Source: Kosakonia quasisacchari
Lineage (GTDB): Bacteria; Pseudomonadota; Gammaproteobacteria; Enterobacterales; Enterobacteriaceae
Assembly: GCF_004331415.1 (NCBI RefSeq)
Contig: NZ_SJOP01000015.1
Span: 57,422-121,421 of the forward strand
DNA: 64,000 nt
Reading direction: 5' to 3'
Part shown: in pieces, positions 35,696 through 45,196 of the stretch
How the letters are laid out: the number at the start of each line of letters is the position of its first letter
Position numbering within the stretch: the stretch's first letter is position 1
The notes under the pieces: generated by a model
Seen by the model: the letters and a program-made list of their open reading frames with translations, nothing else
Database searches by the model: none
Told to the model about the DNA's origin: nothing
Program-made: the position numbers and the translations under genes

Positions 35696-36523
35696 TTACA
35701 TATGGGCGGCGATTAGCTGCTGATTGTCCTGATACATGGCAAACAGATAGTTGTTGTAGCTCGCACCACGGGTTGAGTAACCCTTCAGCTTATGGATCAT
35801 GTTGGTCGCCGTCACTTCCTGGTCCGCTTTACGCAACTGCGCACGGGATTTACGGAATGACGCATACGCGGCATGAGTGTTCAGGTTAACGACATACGCC
35901 TCAACCGACTCCTGTACGGAGTTAAAGTGAGAGTAGCCTTTCACTTTGCCAGCACCGTTTTTACAAGCGCCTTTCGCACATTTCATACCAAACAGATTAT
36001 TGTTGGTACGCGCCAGTTTTGACGTGCCCCAACCACTTTCCGCTGCCGCCATGGTAGCAACCATGCTGTCCGGGATAATGTCTACACGCTCCAGCAGCGC
36101 GTTCCATGGAATACGACGCGTATTCCCGTTCCAGCTGATTTTGTAGCGTTGAGTAATATCCTTCAGACGCGTGCGCTCGGCAGGCGACCATTGGCTGTTG
36201 TACTGTTTTGACAGCAACCAGTTACGCTCGGCGGTAATCGCAGAGTTTTTGCTGGTGATATAAGGCATTACCGTCCGGAGAAACGCTTTTTTCCTTGGTG
36301 TTCCGGAAGGGTATTTTCGCAAATCAGGAAGTGAACTGCTATTTACACTATTGCGAGAATACTCTTGTTTACTGCTTGCCTGTTTTTTTACGCTTGCCTT
36401 AGTGACGTGGGCTTTGTGACTCGCTGTTTCTGTGTGCGTCTTTGCCAGCACCCCACCTGAAAATATCAAGGTGGAAAACATGAGTATCGTGGCCCCAAGT
36501 CGTCGCATGGGTATCGATATCAT
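35696..36523 (-). CDS. bax: Bax protein, glucosaminidase-domain protein
   Basis: A 275-aa exported protein close to E. coli Bax (274 aa). A signal peptide (RRLGATILMFSTLIFSGGVLA) is followed by a low-complexity linker rich in Ser, Thr and Lys. The C-terminal glucosaminidase-like domain (about 130-275) has the likely catalytic Glu in MAAAESGWGTSKLA and the conserved NNNLFGMKC. It resembles the peptidoglycan-cleaving domain of FlgJ-type proteins; its own substrate is not proven. The start is the ATG at 36523, with AGGAG upstream. The frame extends to 36571 without support. Confidence 0.92.
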   Translation of the reverse strand: MISIPMRRLGATILMFSTLIFSGGVLAKTHTETASHKAHVTKASVKKQASSKQEYSRNSVNSSSLPDLRKYPSGTPRKKAFLRTVMPYITSKNSAITAERNWLLSKQYNSQWSPAERTRLKDITQRYKISWNGNTRRIPWNALLERVDIIPDSMVATMAAAESGWGTSKLARTNNNLFGMKCAKGACKNGAGKVKGYSHFNSVQESVEAYVVNLNTHAAYASFRKSRAQLRKADQEVTATNMIHKLKGYSTRGASYNNYLFAMYQDNQQLIAAHM

Positions 36524-36838
36524 TAGGTCTCCTGGTCGGATATGAACATTCCAACACCTTCTTTTTTGCATAATTTTGAGAGCTGAATCTCAAATCATAC
36601 CAAAAATAGCCTGCAAGAGCACGTACAGAAATAATCCAATTCTGAAATCATGTCACCAGGAAACTGCACATAAAACGGACAATCTCTTCTAAATGTGGCG
36701 GTTATCGCAAATCCACATTAACAATATGTGCGCGATCGCTCACCCTGCCCCCTCCTCCCTGGCGATTACGACCAGGGAGGAGTTCCCCCACCAGGCGGAG
36801 TGGCAAACTGAGTAAAATCGCCATCACTGGGACATCCG
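36524..36838. promoter_or_regulatory. bax-malS divergent region with a MalT-type dyad
   Basis: About 315 bases without a gene. Near malS an 11-bp perfect inverted repeat (36752-36762 and 36772-36782, 9-base spacer) places AGGGAGGAGG on the reverse strand and AGGGAGGAGT on the forward strand. They match the MalT box GGGGA(T/G)GAGG at 9 and 8 of 10 positions. MalT controls malS in E. coli. Nearer bax are two smaller dyads: 36575-36594 (7-bp arms TTTGAGA/TCTCAAA) and 36692-36719 (AATGTGG/CCACATT). Confidence 0.6.
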
Positions 36839-38875
36839 ATGAAACACTCCGCACTGTTACTGCTGTTGCTTCCCGGCATCGCTCTCGCCGACTGGTCCGC
36901 CACCGGTTTCCCCCCTTTAACTGACGACGGCACCGGTCTCTGGCGCAGCCAGGCTGCGCTGAAAAAAGGCGAGTATCCGGTCGCGTTACAGCAGGGTCAG
37001 CAATGTTGGCAGCCCGCCGGCGACATCAAACTGAACCAAATGCTTTCGTTGAAGCCTTGCAGCAGCAGCGCGCCGCAGTGGCGGATATTCCGTGATGGCG
37101 ATTACCAAATACAGCTAGATACCCGTTCCGGCACGCCAACATTGCTGCTTAGTGTCAAAAGCGAGGCCAGCGAAACGCCGGTTAACGTTGCGCGCCAGTG
37201 CCCGGTGCGTGACGATAAGCCGCTGACCGTGCCTGTTGGCAGCACCTTCCCGGAAGGCAGCGTTGTACGCGATTTCTACAGCCAACAAACCGCCACCGTA
37301 CGTGACGGGAAAATCACGTTGCAACCCGCACCGGAAAGTGACGGTCTTCTCCTGCTGGAAAAAGCGCAAACGCAGGGCGCAGCCCCCTTTCAGTGGCATA
37401 ACGCTACGGTCTATTTTGTCCTTACCGATCGCTTTGTGAATGGCAATTCCGCCAATGACAACAGCTACGGGCGGCATAAAGATGGCATGCAGGAGATTGG
37501 CACCTTTCACGGTGGCGACCTGCAAGGGCTGACCAGCAAACTTGATTACTTGCAGCAGCTGGGCGTCAACGCGTTATGGATAAGCTCGCCGCTGGAGCAG
37601 ATCCACGGCTGGGTTGGCGGCGGTACGAAAGGCGATTTCCCTCATTATGCCTACCACGGTTATTACACGCAGGACTGGACGCGACTCGACGCCAATATGG
37701 GCAGCGAAGATGACTTGCGTAAGCTGGTTGATGAAGCGCACCAGCGCGGCATCCGCGTGCTGTTTGACGTGGTAATGAATCACACCGGCTATGCGACGCT
37801 GGCCGATATGCAAACCTTCCAGTTCGGCGCGCTGTATTTGAAAGACGAAGAGCGCAAAAAGATCCTCGGCGAGCACTGGACTGACTGGCGTCCCGCCGCC
37901 GGGCAAAGCTGGCATAGCTTCAATGATTACATCAACTTTAGCGATAAAAGCGCCTGGCAAAACTGGTGGGGTAAGAACTGGATCCGCACCGATATCGGCG
38001 ACTATGACAACCCCGGTTTTGACGACCTCACCCTGTCGCTGGCGTTTTTACCGGATCTGAAAACCGAATCCACCACGCCTTCAGGTTTACCGGTGTTTTA
38101 TCGCCACAAACCGGATACACACGCTCGGGAAATCGCAGGTTATACCCCGCGCGATTACCTCACCCATTGGCTCAGCGAGTGGGTGCGTGAATACGGCATT
38201 GACGGTTTTCGCGTTGATACTGCCAAACATGTCGAGCTGGCGGCCTGGCAACAATTAAAAACCCAGGCCACAGCGGCACTTGCAGAATGGAAAAAGGCCA
38301 ATCCGCAGAAAAAAATCGATGACGCCCCTTTCTGGATGACCGGCGAATCCTGGGGGCATGGCGTGATGCAGAGCGATTATTACCGCCATGGCTTTGATGC
38401 GATGATCAATTTTGACTATCAGCAACAAGCCGCCGACGCGGTATCGTGCCTGGCGAATATGGATAATGTCTGGCAGCAGATGGCGGACAAACTGCAAAGT
38501 TTTAATGTCCTGAGCTACCTCTCCTCCCACGATACCCGGCTGTTCCGCGAGGGCGGCCAGCAAGCCGCAGAGCTTTTGCTGCTTGCCCCCGGCGCGGTGC
38601 AGATCTTTTACGGCGATGAAAGCGCGCGGCCTTTTGGCCCGACAGGATCGGATCCATTACAAGGTACGCGATCGGATATGAACTGGCAGGATCTCGACGG
38701 CAAGAGCGCCGCCAGCCTGCAGCACTGGCAAACCCTGGGGCAGTTCCGCGCGCGCCATCCGGCGCTGGGCATGGGCAAACAAACCACGCTTACGCTACCG
38801 CAGGGCTACGGTTTTGTTCGTGAGCAAGGCGAAGACAAAGTGATGGTGGTCTGGGCGGGTGCTGCGCGCCGCTGA
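36839..38875 (+). CDS. malS: Periplasmic alpha-amylase MalS
   Basis: Secreted GH13 amylase (678 aa; 676 in E. coli) that cuts longer maltodextrins in the periplasm, mainly releasing maltohexaose. It starts with a signal peptide (HSALLLLLLPGIALA). GH13 region I is FDVVMNHTG, the nucleophile Asp is in DGFRVDTAKHVE, the acid/base Glu in MTGESWGHG, and the transition-state Asp in SSHDTRL. Extra N-terminal sequence before the barrel is usual for MalS. A MalT-type dyad lies about 60 bases upstream. Confidence 0.95.
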   Translation: MKHSALLLLLLPGIALADWSATGFPPLTDDGTGLWRSQAALKKGEYPVALQQGQQCWQPAGDIKLNQMLSLKPCSSSAPQWRIFRDGDYQIQLDTRSGTPTLLLSVKSEASETPVNVARQCPVRDDKPLTVPVGSTFPEGSVVRDFYSQQTATVRDGKITLQPAPESDGLLLLEKAQTQGAAPFQWHNATVYFVLTDRFVNGNSANDNSYGRHKDGMQEIGTFHGGDLQGLTSKLDYLQQLGVNALWISSPLEQIHGWVGGGTKGDFPHYAYHGYYTQDWTRLDANMGSEDDLRKLVDEAHQRGIRVLFDVVMNHTGYATLADMQTFQFGALYLKDEERKKILGEHWTDWRPAAGQSWHSFNDYINFSDKSAWQNWWGKNWIRTDIGDYDNPGFDDLTLSLAFLPDLKTESTTPSGLPVFYRHKPDTHAREIAGYTPRDYLTHWLSEWVREYGIDGFRVDTAKHVELAAWQQLKTQATAALAEWKKANPQKKIDDAPFWMTGESWGHGVMQSDYYRHGFDAMINFDYQQQAADAVSCLANMDNVWQQMADKLQSFNVLSYLSSHDTRLFREGGQQAAELLLLAPGAVQIFYGDESARPFGPTGSDPLQGTRSDMNWQDLDGKSAASLQHWQTLGQFRARHPALGMGKQTTLTLPQGYGFVREQGEDKVMVVWAGAARR

Positions 38876-39025
38876 GCCATAAAAGCAAACATCAGCATAA
38901 TATATCGCTCAACTGTCATTGATAAGAATTAAGAGTGAAAAAGGCGCACCGGCGGCGATTTGCACCTCGCCGTCTGGAGCGCTATGGTTAGCCACTTTGA
39001 TCCGCAGCCCGACAGAGCAGTAGCG

Positions 39026-40276
39026 ATGACATTTTCACTTTTCGGCGACAAATTTACCCGCCACGCAGGCATCACACGCCTGATGGAGGATCTCAACGAC
39101 GGTTTACGCACCCCTGGCGCGATCATGCTTGGCGGCGGTAACCCGGCACAAATCCCGGCGATGACCGACTACTTCCACAACCTGCTTGCAGACATGGTGG
39201 AAAACGGCAAAGCGACTGATGCACTGTGCAATTATGACGGCCCGCAGGGTAAAACGGAGTTACTGACGGCGCTGGCAGCTATGCTGCGTGAAGAGTTAGG
39301 TTGGGATATTGAGCCACAGAATATTGCACTGACAAACGGCAGCCAGAGCGCGTTTTTCTACTTGTTCAACCTGTTTGCTGGCCGCCGCGCCGATGGGAGC
39401 ACCAGGAAAGTGCTTTTCCCGTTGGCACCAGAGTACATTGGCTATGCCGATTCCGGGCTGGAAGAAGATCTGTTTGTCTCCGCGCGCCCCAACATTGAAC
39501 TGTTGCCGGACGGGCAGTTTAAGTACCACGTCGATTTTGAACACCTGCATATTGGCGAAGAGACCGGCATGATCTGCGTCTCGCGCCCGACCAACCCGAC
39601 CGGCAACGTGATCACCGACGAAGAGTTGATGAAACTGGATATGCTGGCGAATCAGCACAACATTCCGCTGGTGATTGATAACGCTTACGGCGTCCCTTTC
39701 CCGGGCATTATCTTTAGCGAAGCGCGCCCGCTGTGGAACCCAAACATCATTCTGTGTATGAGCCTGTCGAAACTGGGCCTGCCGGGTAGCCGCTGCGGCA
39801 TTATTATCGCCAGCGAAAAAGTGATCTCTGCAATTCGCAATATGAACGGCATTATCAGCCTCGCGCCAGGCGGCATTGGCCCGGCGATGATGTGCGAAAT
39901 GATTAAGCGCAAAGATTTACTGCGCCTCTCTGAAGAGGTGATCAAGCCGTTTTACTACCAGCGGGTACAGGAAACGATCGCCACGCTGCGCCGCTATTTA
40001 CCGGAAGAGCGCTGCCTGATCCACAAACCGGAAGGGGCGATTTTCCTCTGGCTGTGGTTTAAAGACCTGCCGATCAGCACCGAGCTGCTGTATCAACGGC
40101 TGAAAAAACGCGGCGTGCTGATGGTGCCAGGAGACTACTTCTTCCCGGGTCTGGATAAACCCTGGCCGCACACCCATCAGTGCATGCGCATGAACTATGT
40201 GCCGGAGCCGGAGCTTATCGAAGCAGGCGTGAAAATCCTCGCCGAAGAGATTGAAAAAGCCTGGCAAGAAAACTAA
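39026..40276 (+). CDS. avtA: Valine--pyruvate aminotransferase (transaminase C)
   Basis: PLP-dependent class I aminotransferase, 416 aa (417 in E. coli), interconverting valine plus pyruvate with 2-ketoisovalerate plus alanine. The PLP Lys is in CMSLSKLGLPGSRCG. Cofactor-binding residues are in ALTNGSQSAFFYLFN and RPTNPTGNVI. The start is the ATG at 39026 (MTFSLFGDKFTRHAG), which matches the E. coli N-terminus. The frame is open from 38960, but the extra residues are not conserved. A terminator follows. Confidence 0.95.
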   Translation: MTFSLFGDKFTRHAGITRLMEDLNDGLRTPGAIMLGGGNPAQIPAMTDYFHNLLADMVENGKATDALCNYDGPQGKTELLTALAAMLREELGWDIEPQNIALTNGSQSAFFYLFNLFAGRRADGSTRKVLFPLAPEYIGYADSGLEEDLFVSARPNIELLPDGQFKYHVDFEHLHIGEETGMICVSRPTNPTGNVITDEELMKLDMLANQHNIPLVIDNAYGVPFPGIIFSEARPLWNPNIILCMSLSKLGLPGSRCGIIIASEKVISAIRNMNGIISLAPGGIGPAMMCEMIKRKDLLRLSEEVIKPFYYQRVQETIATLRRYLPEERCLIHKPEGAIFLWLWFKDLPISTELLYQRLKKRGVLMVPGDYFFPGLDKPWPHTHQCMRMNYVPEPELIEAGVKILAEEIEKAWQEN

Positions 40277-40294
40277 AGCGAACACGCTGAATTA

Positions 40295-40317
40295 AGCCCT
40301 CTGTCGAGGGCTTTTTT
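40295..40317 (+). terminator. Intrinsic terminator of avtA
   Basis: AGCCCTC-TGTC-GAGGGCT stem followed by six T. Confidence 0.9.
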
Positions 40318-40463
40318 ATCGCCCACGAACAAGGGCGCGTCACCTCGACCTGATGCCTTTGGGCTTAACGCTTGCAGAACTGGCAGCGGCTTTTCTTTAT
40401 GATTTGCGAATCACTGCTTTCTATGGGGGGTGATTTTTAGTGCAATGCACGCCGATTTGCTGG

Positions 40464-40937
40464 CTAGAGCCGCTGGCTTTGCAGCCGATTCTCGCGAAGC
40501 TGCACCGGGTTTAGGCAACTCAGCGCGTTGGTCGGGCAAGCCTCGACACAAGCCGGACCGTTTTCACGATGCTGGCACAGATCGCACTTCAGCGCCTGCG
40601 CCCGGTCATCAACACGCATCACCTGCATGGCACCAAACGGGCAGGCAATCATGCAACTTTTACAACCGATACAGCGCGCTTGCTCAACCAGCACCGCGCC
40701 GTTGGCCCGACCAATCGCGCCGACCGGACAGACATTAGCGCAGGGAGCGTCTTCGCAATGATGGCAGGTAACGGCAGTAGAGAAATCGCCTGTTTTCACC
40801 ACGCGGATGCGCGCGGAAAAGGTCGCGGGTTTCACACCCGAGCAGTCCTGATTATCTTCATGCGACACCACACACGCGACTTCGCAGGTGCGACAGCCAA
40901 TGCATTTGGTCGAATCAGCGATAATAAAACGGTTCAT
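40464..40937 (-). CDS. ysaA: 4Fe-4S ferredoxin-type electron carrier YsaA
   Basis: A 157-aa iron-sulfur protein, the length of E. coli YsaA and related to HydN. It carries the cysteine groups CIGCRTCEVAC (about 12-22), CHHCEDAPCANVCP (about 58-71), CIGCKSCMIACP (about 89-100) and CDLC...CVEACP (about 117-136), enough for four [4Fe-4S] clusters. It probably shuttles electrons to an unidentified oxidoreductase. The start is the ATG at 40937. E. coli has further sugar-use genes between this gene and selB; here selB follows directly. Confidence 0.9.
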   Translation of the reverse strand: MNRFIIADSTKCIGCRTCEVACVVSHEDNQDCSGVKPATFSARIRVVKTGDFSTAVTCHHCEDAPCANVCPVGAIGRANGAVLVEQARCIGCKSCMIACPFGAMQVMRVDDRAQALKCDLCQHRENGPACVEACPTNALSCLNPVQLRENRLQSQRL

Positions 40938-41278
40938 TCCCCACTCCACCTGGGCACGAAAACGACAAGGGTGCCAGAAAAAACCGCCGCAATGCTTTGA
41001 TCGCAAGCGGGAAAGCCGCCAGTTTTGTCATTTGCCTGAACATTTCTGGCAACCTGCATCAGGCGTGCAGGAGCCGCTCGCCAATGAGCATTGAATCTGC
41101 TATCACGTTCCAGTTTGATTCCACAGGTTTCGCATCCGCTGCCGGGCTGCTTGCGCTTAACGTCAAATCTTCCGCTGGGTTCGGGGAGACATTGAAGGTT
41201 ATGACCGGCGTTTCCTTGCGGTAAATTGCTTTGCGAGGGTTGATGCGGCTGGCGAAAAATCGCCAGCCCGAGAGTTGA
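40938..41278. other. 341-base gap between ysaA and selB without a supported gene
   Basis: It holds a 9-bp perfect hairpin GGCTGGCGA-AAAA-TCGCCAGCC (41247-41268) just after the selB stop, which lacks a T-run in the selB direction. A 46-codon forward frame (41084-41224) is present but has no recognised relatives. I do not call it a gene. Confidence 0.4.
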
Positions 41279-43123
41279 TCACTCTTTGAGGAATAACGCC
41301 TTGTCGCGCAGGATGTGGTCATTGCCACGGCGACGGGTAAAACCAATGCGGTCGAAATACTCGAGGATCTGAATCGCCAGTTTGCGCCCCACATTCAGCG
41401 TATCGCGAAAGTCTGCTGCGCTGGTCGAACCGCGCGCCTGATCAAGATCGCGGATCATGCTGGCAAAGGTCACAATGCGATCGTTGCGGTAATAACGATC
41501 TTTGACGATCGCCGTAATCAATCCCTGCTGCGCCGCCTGGCGCAGTACGCCGCGCATTGCCTGTTCATCAACACCGATTTCCCGGGCTAAATCCCGCACC
41601 CACCAGGGTTCGTCGCCAAACAGCGGCGCGGTTTTCTGCCACAACTGCGCCTGCTCGTCGCTGAAACCGGCTTTATGCTCCGGCAAGTGCAGCCAGCCGT
41701 GGTGGCTGTGGATATCGCCGCTCTCACGCATACGTTCAATCAGCGTTAATACCAGCGCTTCATCTTCCATGGGCAGCGCCATGCGTCGCAGGCGTTCGCG
41801 CCCAGGACCCGGCTCTTCGCGATGCTGTTCATGGTAAGTCGCCAGCGTGTCCAGCAACTTGCGCTGCCAGCGCGCGGCTACGGGCGCATTGAGCAGGTTA
41901 TCACCCGCGCGGATAAAACCGGGGTTATCGAGTAGCGCCGCCAGACCGTTGCTGCTTAACTGGCGAGCCCAGCCAAACGCGCGCAGATCCACCGCCCCGC
42001 GCGATAAATGCACGGCCAACGCCTGGGCATCATCTTTGGCTTGCGCCAGTTCGCCAATCCACGCCAGGTAATCCACCTTGCGCTTGCCGCGACGCGGTGA
42101 GTTCAGCGTCACCACGCGCGCACCCGCCAGCGTGCTGCGCGCGGAGATATCACGCAGCACCAGTAAGTCGTTGTCCGCCAGCCACAGCGGCGTATCAAGC
42201 ACCAATTCGGCAAGGCCATTTTCCAGCAGCGACACGCGCCCGGTAACGTGGCTGGCGGCATGATGAATATGCAATGGCTGCCATTGCGTCAGCGGAACGT
42301 GAGTTTGCAGGGAGACAATCAGCCGCTCGGTGGGTTCGTCGGGCTGCTGCGACAACAGCCAGTCACCGCGGCTAAGCGCTTCTTTTTCTGCATCACCGGC
42401 AATATTCAGTGCGATACGTTGCCCGGCATGAGCGTGATCGACAGGTTGGTTCTGCGCATGCAACCCGCGCACACGCATCGGTTTATTCGCCCCGGTCAGC
42501 CACAGCGTATCGCCTACGCGGACATCGCCGGACAGCGCCGTTCCCGTCACCACCAGCCCCGCGCCTTTTACCGTGAAAGCGCGATCCAGCGCCAGGCGGA
42601 AACGCTGATGCTCCGGATGCGCGCGTTCTGGCAATTGCAACAGGTGTTCACGTAACTCAGCAATACCGCGCTGTTCCGTGGCGGCAGTGACAAACAGCGT
42701 CGCCTGCGGGTAACCAAAGGCCAGGAGCGTGTTTTGTACTTCCGCGCGCACCTCGGCAATGCGTGCCTCATCCACACGGTCTGCCTTGGTCAGTGCCACC
42801 GTCAGCGCCGGGTTGCCGGTCAATTGTAAAATCGCCAGATGCTCGCGCGTCTGCGCCATTACGCCATCATCACATGCCACCACCAGCAGCGCATGGTCGA
42901 TGCCGCCAACACCCGCGAGCATATTAGAGAGGAATTTTTCATGCCCAGGCACATCAATAAAACCCGGCACACGGCCATCCGGCTGTGGCCAGTAGGCGTA
43001 ACCGAGATCGATGGTCATGCCGCGTTTTTTCTCTTCCGGCAGACGATCCGCATTCACGCCGGTAATCGCTTCAATCAAGGTGGTTTTGCCGTGGTCGACG
43101 TGCCCGGCAGTAGCAATAATCAT
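41279..43123 (-). CDS. selB: Selenocysteine-specific elongation factor SelB
   Basis: GTPase (614 aa, as in E. coli) that carries Sec-tRNA to UGA codons followed by a SECIS hairpin. The N-terminal EF-Tu-like part has G1 AGHVDHGKTT (6-15), G3 DVPGHE and the NKxD-equivalent TKAD. The C-terminal third consists of winged-helix repeats that bind the SECIS; the last one ends RRRGNDHILRDKALFLKE. Its ATG overlaps the selA stop by four bases. Confidence 0.97.
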   Translation of the reverse strand: MIIATAGHVDHGKTTLIEAITGVNADRLPEEKKRGMTIDLGYAYWPQPDGRVPGFIDVPGHEKFLSNMLAGVGGIDHALLVVACDDGVMAQTREHLAILQLTGNPALTVALTKADRVDEARIAEVRAEVQNTLLAFGYPQATLFVTAATEQRGIAELREHLLQLPERAHPEHQRFRLALDRAFTVKGAGLVVTGTALSGDVRVGDTLWLTGANKPMRVRGLHAQNQPVDHAHAGQRIALNIAGDAEKEALSRGDWLLSQQPDEPTERLIVSLQTHVPLTQWQPLHIHHAASHVTGRVSLLENGLAELVLDTPLWLADNDLLVLRDISARSTLAGARVVTLNSPRRGKRKVDYLAWIGELAQAKDDAQALAVHLSRGAVDLRAFGWARQLSSNGLAALLDNPGFIRAGDNLLNAPVAARWQRKLLDTLATYHEQHREEPGPGRERLRRMALPMEDEALVLTLIERMRESGDIHSHHGWLHLPEHKAGFSDEQAQLWQKTAPLFGDEPWWVRDLAREIGVDEQAMRGVLRQAAQQGLITAIVKDRYYRNDRIVTFASMIRDLDQARGSTSAADFRDTLNVGRKLAIQILEYFDRIGFTRRRGNDHILRDKALFLKE

Positions 43124-44496
43124 TTCAGCAACATCTCCAGCAAGCGGGATTCATCATCAATACAGCGGCAATCCAGCCACAGGCGACCATCGTAAATACG
43201 ACCAATCACCGGCTGTGGCAGCGCCCGCCACTGCGCGGCCAGCGCCTCCAGACGTCGGCCACTGCCATCGCGCGGAGTAAACGTCAGCGCCGCGCCCGGC
43301 AGCCTGTCGACCGGCAGCGAACCGCTACCAATTTGTGACAGGCAGGCTTCCACACGCAGCTCAAACGCGTGATAACGCGCCGTCAGCGCCGCGTACAAGC
43401 GCTGCGCTTGCTCACGAATTTCCGCCTCCGGGCGGGTTAAGTAACGCAGCGTCGGCAGGTTCTCAGTGAGTTTTTCCGGGTGCAGATAGAGGCGTAACGT
43501 CGCCTCCAGCGCCGCAAGTGTCATTTTATCCGCCCGCAATGCGCGTTTCAGCGGGTGCTGCTGCAACTGTTCAATCAGCGTTTTTTTACCCACGATAATG
43601 CCCGCCTGCGGGCCGCCGAGCAGCTTATCGCCGGAGAAACTCACCAGGCTTACACCAGCGGCAATCAGCGCTTGCGGCATCGGTTCCTGCGGCAAACCGT
43701 AGCGGCTTAAATCGACCAGTGAACCACTACCGAGATCGACAATCACCGGTAGCGCATGCTCTTCGCCTAGCGCGACCAGCTCGGCTTCATCCACCGCTTT
43801 GGTAAAACCTTCGATATGGTAATTACTGGTGTGGACTTTCATCAGCAGCGCGGTGTTATCGTTAATCGCCTGGCGGTAATCCTTCGCATGCGTGCGGTTA
43901 GTGGTGCCCACTTCGTGCAGCACACAACCCGCCTGGCGCATCACATCCGGAATGCGAAACGCACCGCCAATTTCTACCAGCTCACCGCGTGACACCACCA
44001 CTTCGCGACCAGCCGCCGTCGCTGCCAGCATCAGCAACACTGCTGCGGCATTGTTATTGACGATGCAGGCGTCTTCCGCGCCGGTAAGCTGGCAGAGTAA
44101 ATCCGCCAGTGCGCGATCGCGATGACCGCGACCCGCGCCATCGAGGTCATACTCCAGCGTCACCGGCGAGCCCATCACCTGCGCGACGGCGTCGATGGCG
44201 GCCTGCGGCTGAACCGCGCGGCCTAAGTTTGTGTGCAGCACCGTGCCGCTCAGGTTAAACACCGGGCGCAGCGCGCTGCTGTCGCTTTGTTCCAGCCGCT
44301 GTTGCGCCGCCGCTGCCCAGTCGAGGCACCAGTCGGGTAACGTTTGTGCTTCACGGATCTGCGCGCGCGCCTCGTCCTGAAGCTGGCGCAGCGTTTGCGC
44401 CACGCGACTGTGGCCGAAAGTAGTTAATAAAGTGGCGAACGCCTCGTCACGTAACAGGCGATCGGTCGAAGGGATCTGGCTGTAAAGAGTTGTCAT
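43120..44496 (-). CDS. selA: L-seryl-tRNA(Sec) selenium transferase
   Basis: PLP enzyme that converts Ser-tRNA(Sec) to Sec-tRNA(Sec) using selenophosphate. The 458 aa align with E. coli SelA (463 aa). The PLP Lys lies in SFSGDKLLGGPQAG, and NLSGTVLHTNLGRA and NNNAAAVLLML are conserved cofactor-site segments. First gene of selAB. The ATG at 44496 is conserved (MTTLYSQIPSTDRLLR). Confidence 0.96.
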   Translation of the reverse strand: MTTLYSQIPSTDRLLRDEAFATLLTTFGHSRVAQTLRQLQDEARAQIREAQTLPDWCLDWAAAAQQRLEQSDSSALRPVFNLSGTVLHTNLGRAVQPQAAIDAVAQVMGSPVTLEYDLDGAGRGHRDRALADLLCQLTGAEDACIVNNNAAAVLLMLAATAAGREVVVSRGELVEIGGAFRIPDVMRQAGCVLHEVGTTNRTHAKDYRQAINDNTALLMKVHTSNYHIEGFTKAVDEAELVALGEEHALPVIVDLGSGSLVDLSRYGLPQEPMPQALIAAGVSLVSFSGDKLLGGPQAGIIVGKKTLIEQLQQHPLKRALRADKMTLAALEATLRLYLHPEKLTENLPTLRYLTRPEAEIREQAQRLYAALTARYHAFELRVEACLSQIGSGSLPVDRLPGAALTFTPRDGSGRRLEALAAQWRALPQPVIGRIYDGRLWLDCRCIDDESRLLEMLLK

Positions 44497-44518
44497 GAAA
44501 AGGCCTGGCTATGAGTTG

Positions 44519-44536
44519 CCCCCTCCCGTCAGGGGG
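44519..44536 (-). other. Hairpin in the selA leader
   Basis: CCCCCT / AGGGGG (44519-44524, 44531-44536) with a six-base loop, 22 bases upstream of the selA start. E. coli selAB mRNA has a SECIS-like leader element that binds SelB. This hairpin sits in the right place, but its loop lacks the GGUC-type apex, so the function is unproven. Confidence 0.35.
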
Positions 44537-44587
44537 TTTGACGTGAGGGGATTGTACAGTGACTTGCTCAGGCGGACATCATGCTTA

Positions 44588-45196
44588 TCAAGCCTTCGGT
44601 GGTTCGGTACGGGCGAAACTCTCGCGCTGAAACAGGTTTTCCACCAGCTTTACCAATAAGGGGCGATCAACACACCAGCCGGGCGAAACATGGCGGAAGT
44701 TGAGGTAACCAATGGCGCAGGCGATTGCCACCGTCGCCAGGTTCAAGGTATCCACACTCAGCGAGCCATCTTTAAGATAGTTTTCCAGCGCGTCCAGCCC
44801 GCGCGAAACTTTTTCCCGCTGGCGTAACAGCTCCGTTTCCGATTGTTGTTCGACCGGGCGCGCCAGCTCGCGAACCGAGACCAGTGCGGCATCCATAATG
44901 CCGTCGGCCAGCGCTTCCAGTTGGCGAACTTTTAACGCCGCTTTGGGATCAGTAGGTAACATAGCCGGGGCGATATTCAGCAAATCAATGTATTCCGCAA
45001 TGATCGGCGAGTCGTACCACACTTCACCGTCATCGGTTATCAGCGCCGGAACTTTGCCAAGCGGGTTATACTGCGCCACGCTATTAACAGCGTTATAGGG
45101 CTGTTCATTGATAAACTCAAAGGTAATGCCCTTTTCCAGCAGGATCACCGAAATTTTGCGTACAAAAGGGCTGGTATAGCTGCCGATCAGTTTCAT
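44588..45196 (-). CDS. yibF: Glutathione S-transferase family protein YibF
   Basis: A 202-aa protein of the E. coli YibF length. The N-terminal thioredoxin-fold domain (MKLIGSYTSPFVRKISVILLEK) has a Ser in the usual catalytic position and the cis-Pro/glutathione-binding segment KVPALITDDGEVWYDSPII. The helical C-terminal domain follows from about residue 85. The substrate is unknown. The start is the ATG at 45196. It lies upstream of selAB on the same strand, as in E. coli. Confidence 0.92.
   Translation of the reverse strand: MKLIGSYTSPFVRKISVILLEKGITFEFINEQPYNAVNSVAQYNPLGKVPALITDDGEVWYDSPIIAEYIDLLNIAPAMLPTDPKAALKVRQLEALADGIMDAALVSVRELARPVEQQSETELLRQREKVSRGLDALENYLKDGSLSVDTLNLATVAIACAIGYLNFRHVSPGWCVDRPLLVKLVENLFQRESFARTEPPKA

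Noticed and set aside
36839..36880. malS as a cytoplasmic amylase
   Set aside because: A clear signal peptide and full-length match to MalS show that it is periplasmic.
41084..41224. 46-codon forward frame after ysaA
   Set aside because: It has only a distant Shine-Dalgarno, no known relatives and no context. It is kept only as part of the gap description.
44519..44536. SECIS element before selA
   Set aside because: The hairpin is in the right place, but its loop lacks the apex expected for SelB binding. It is reported only as a hairpin.
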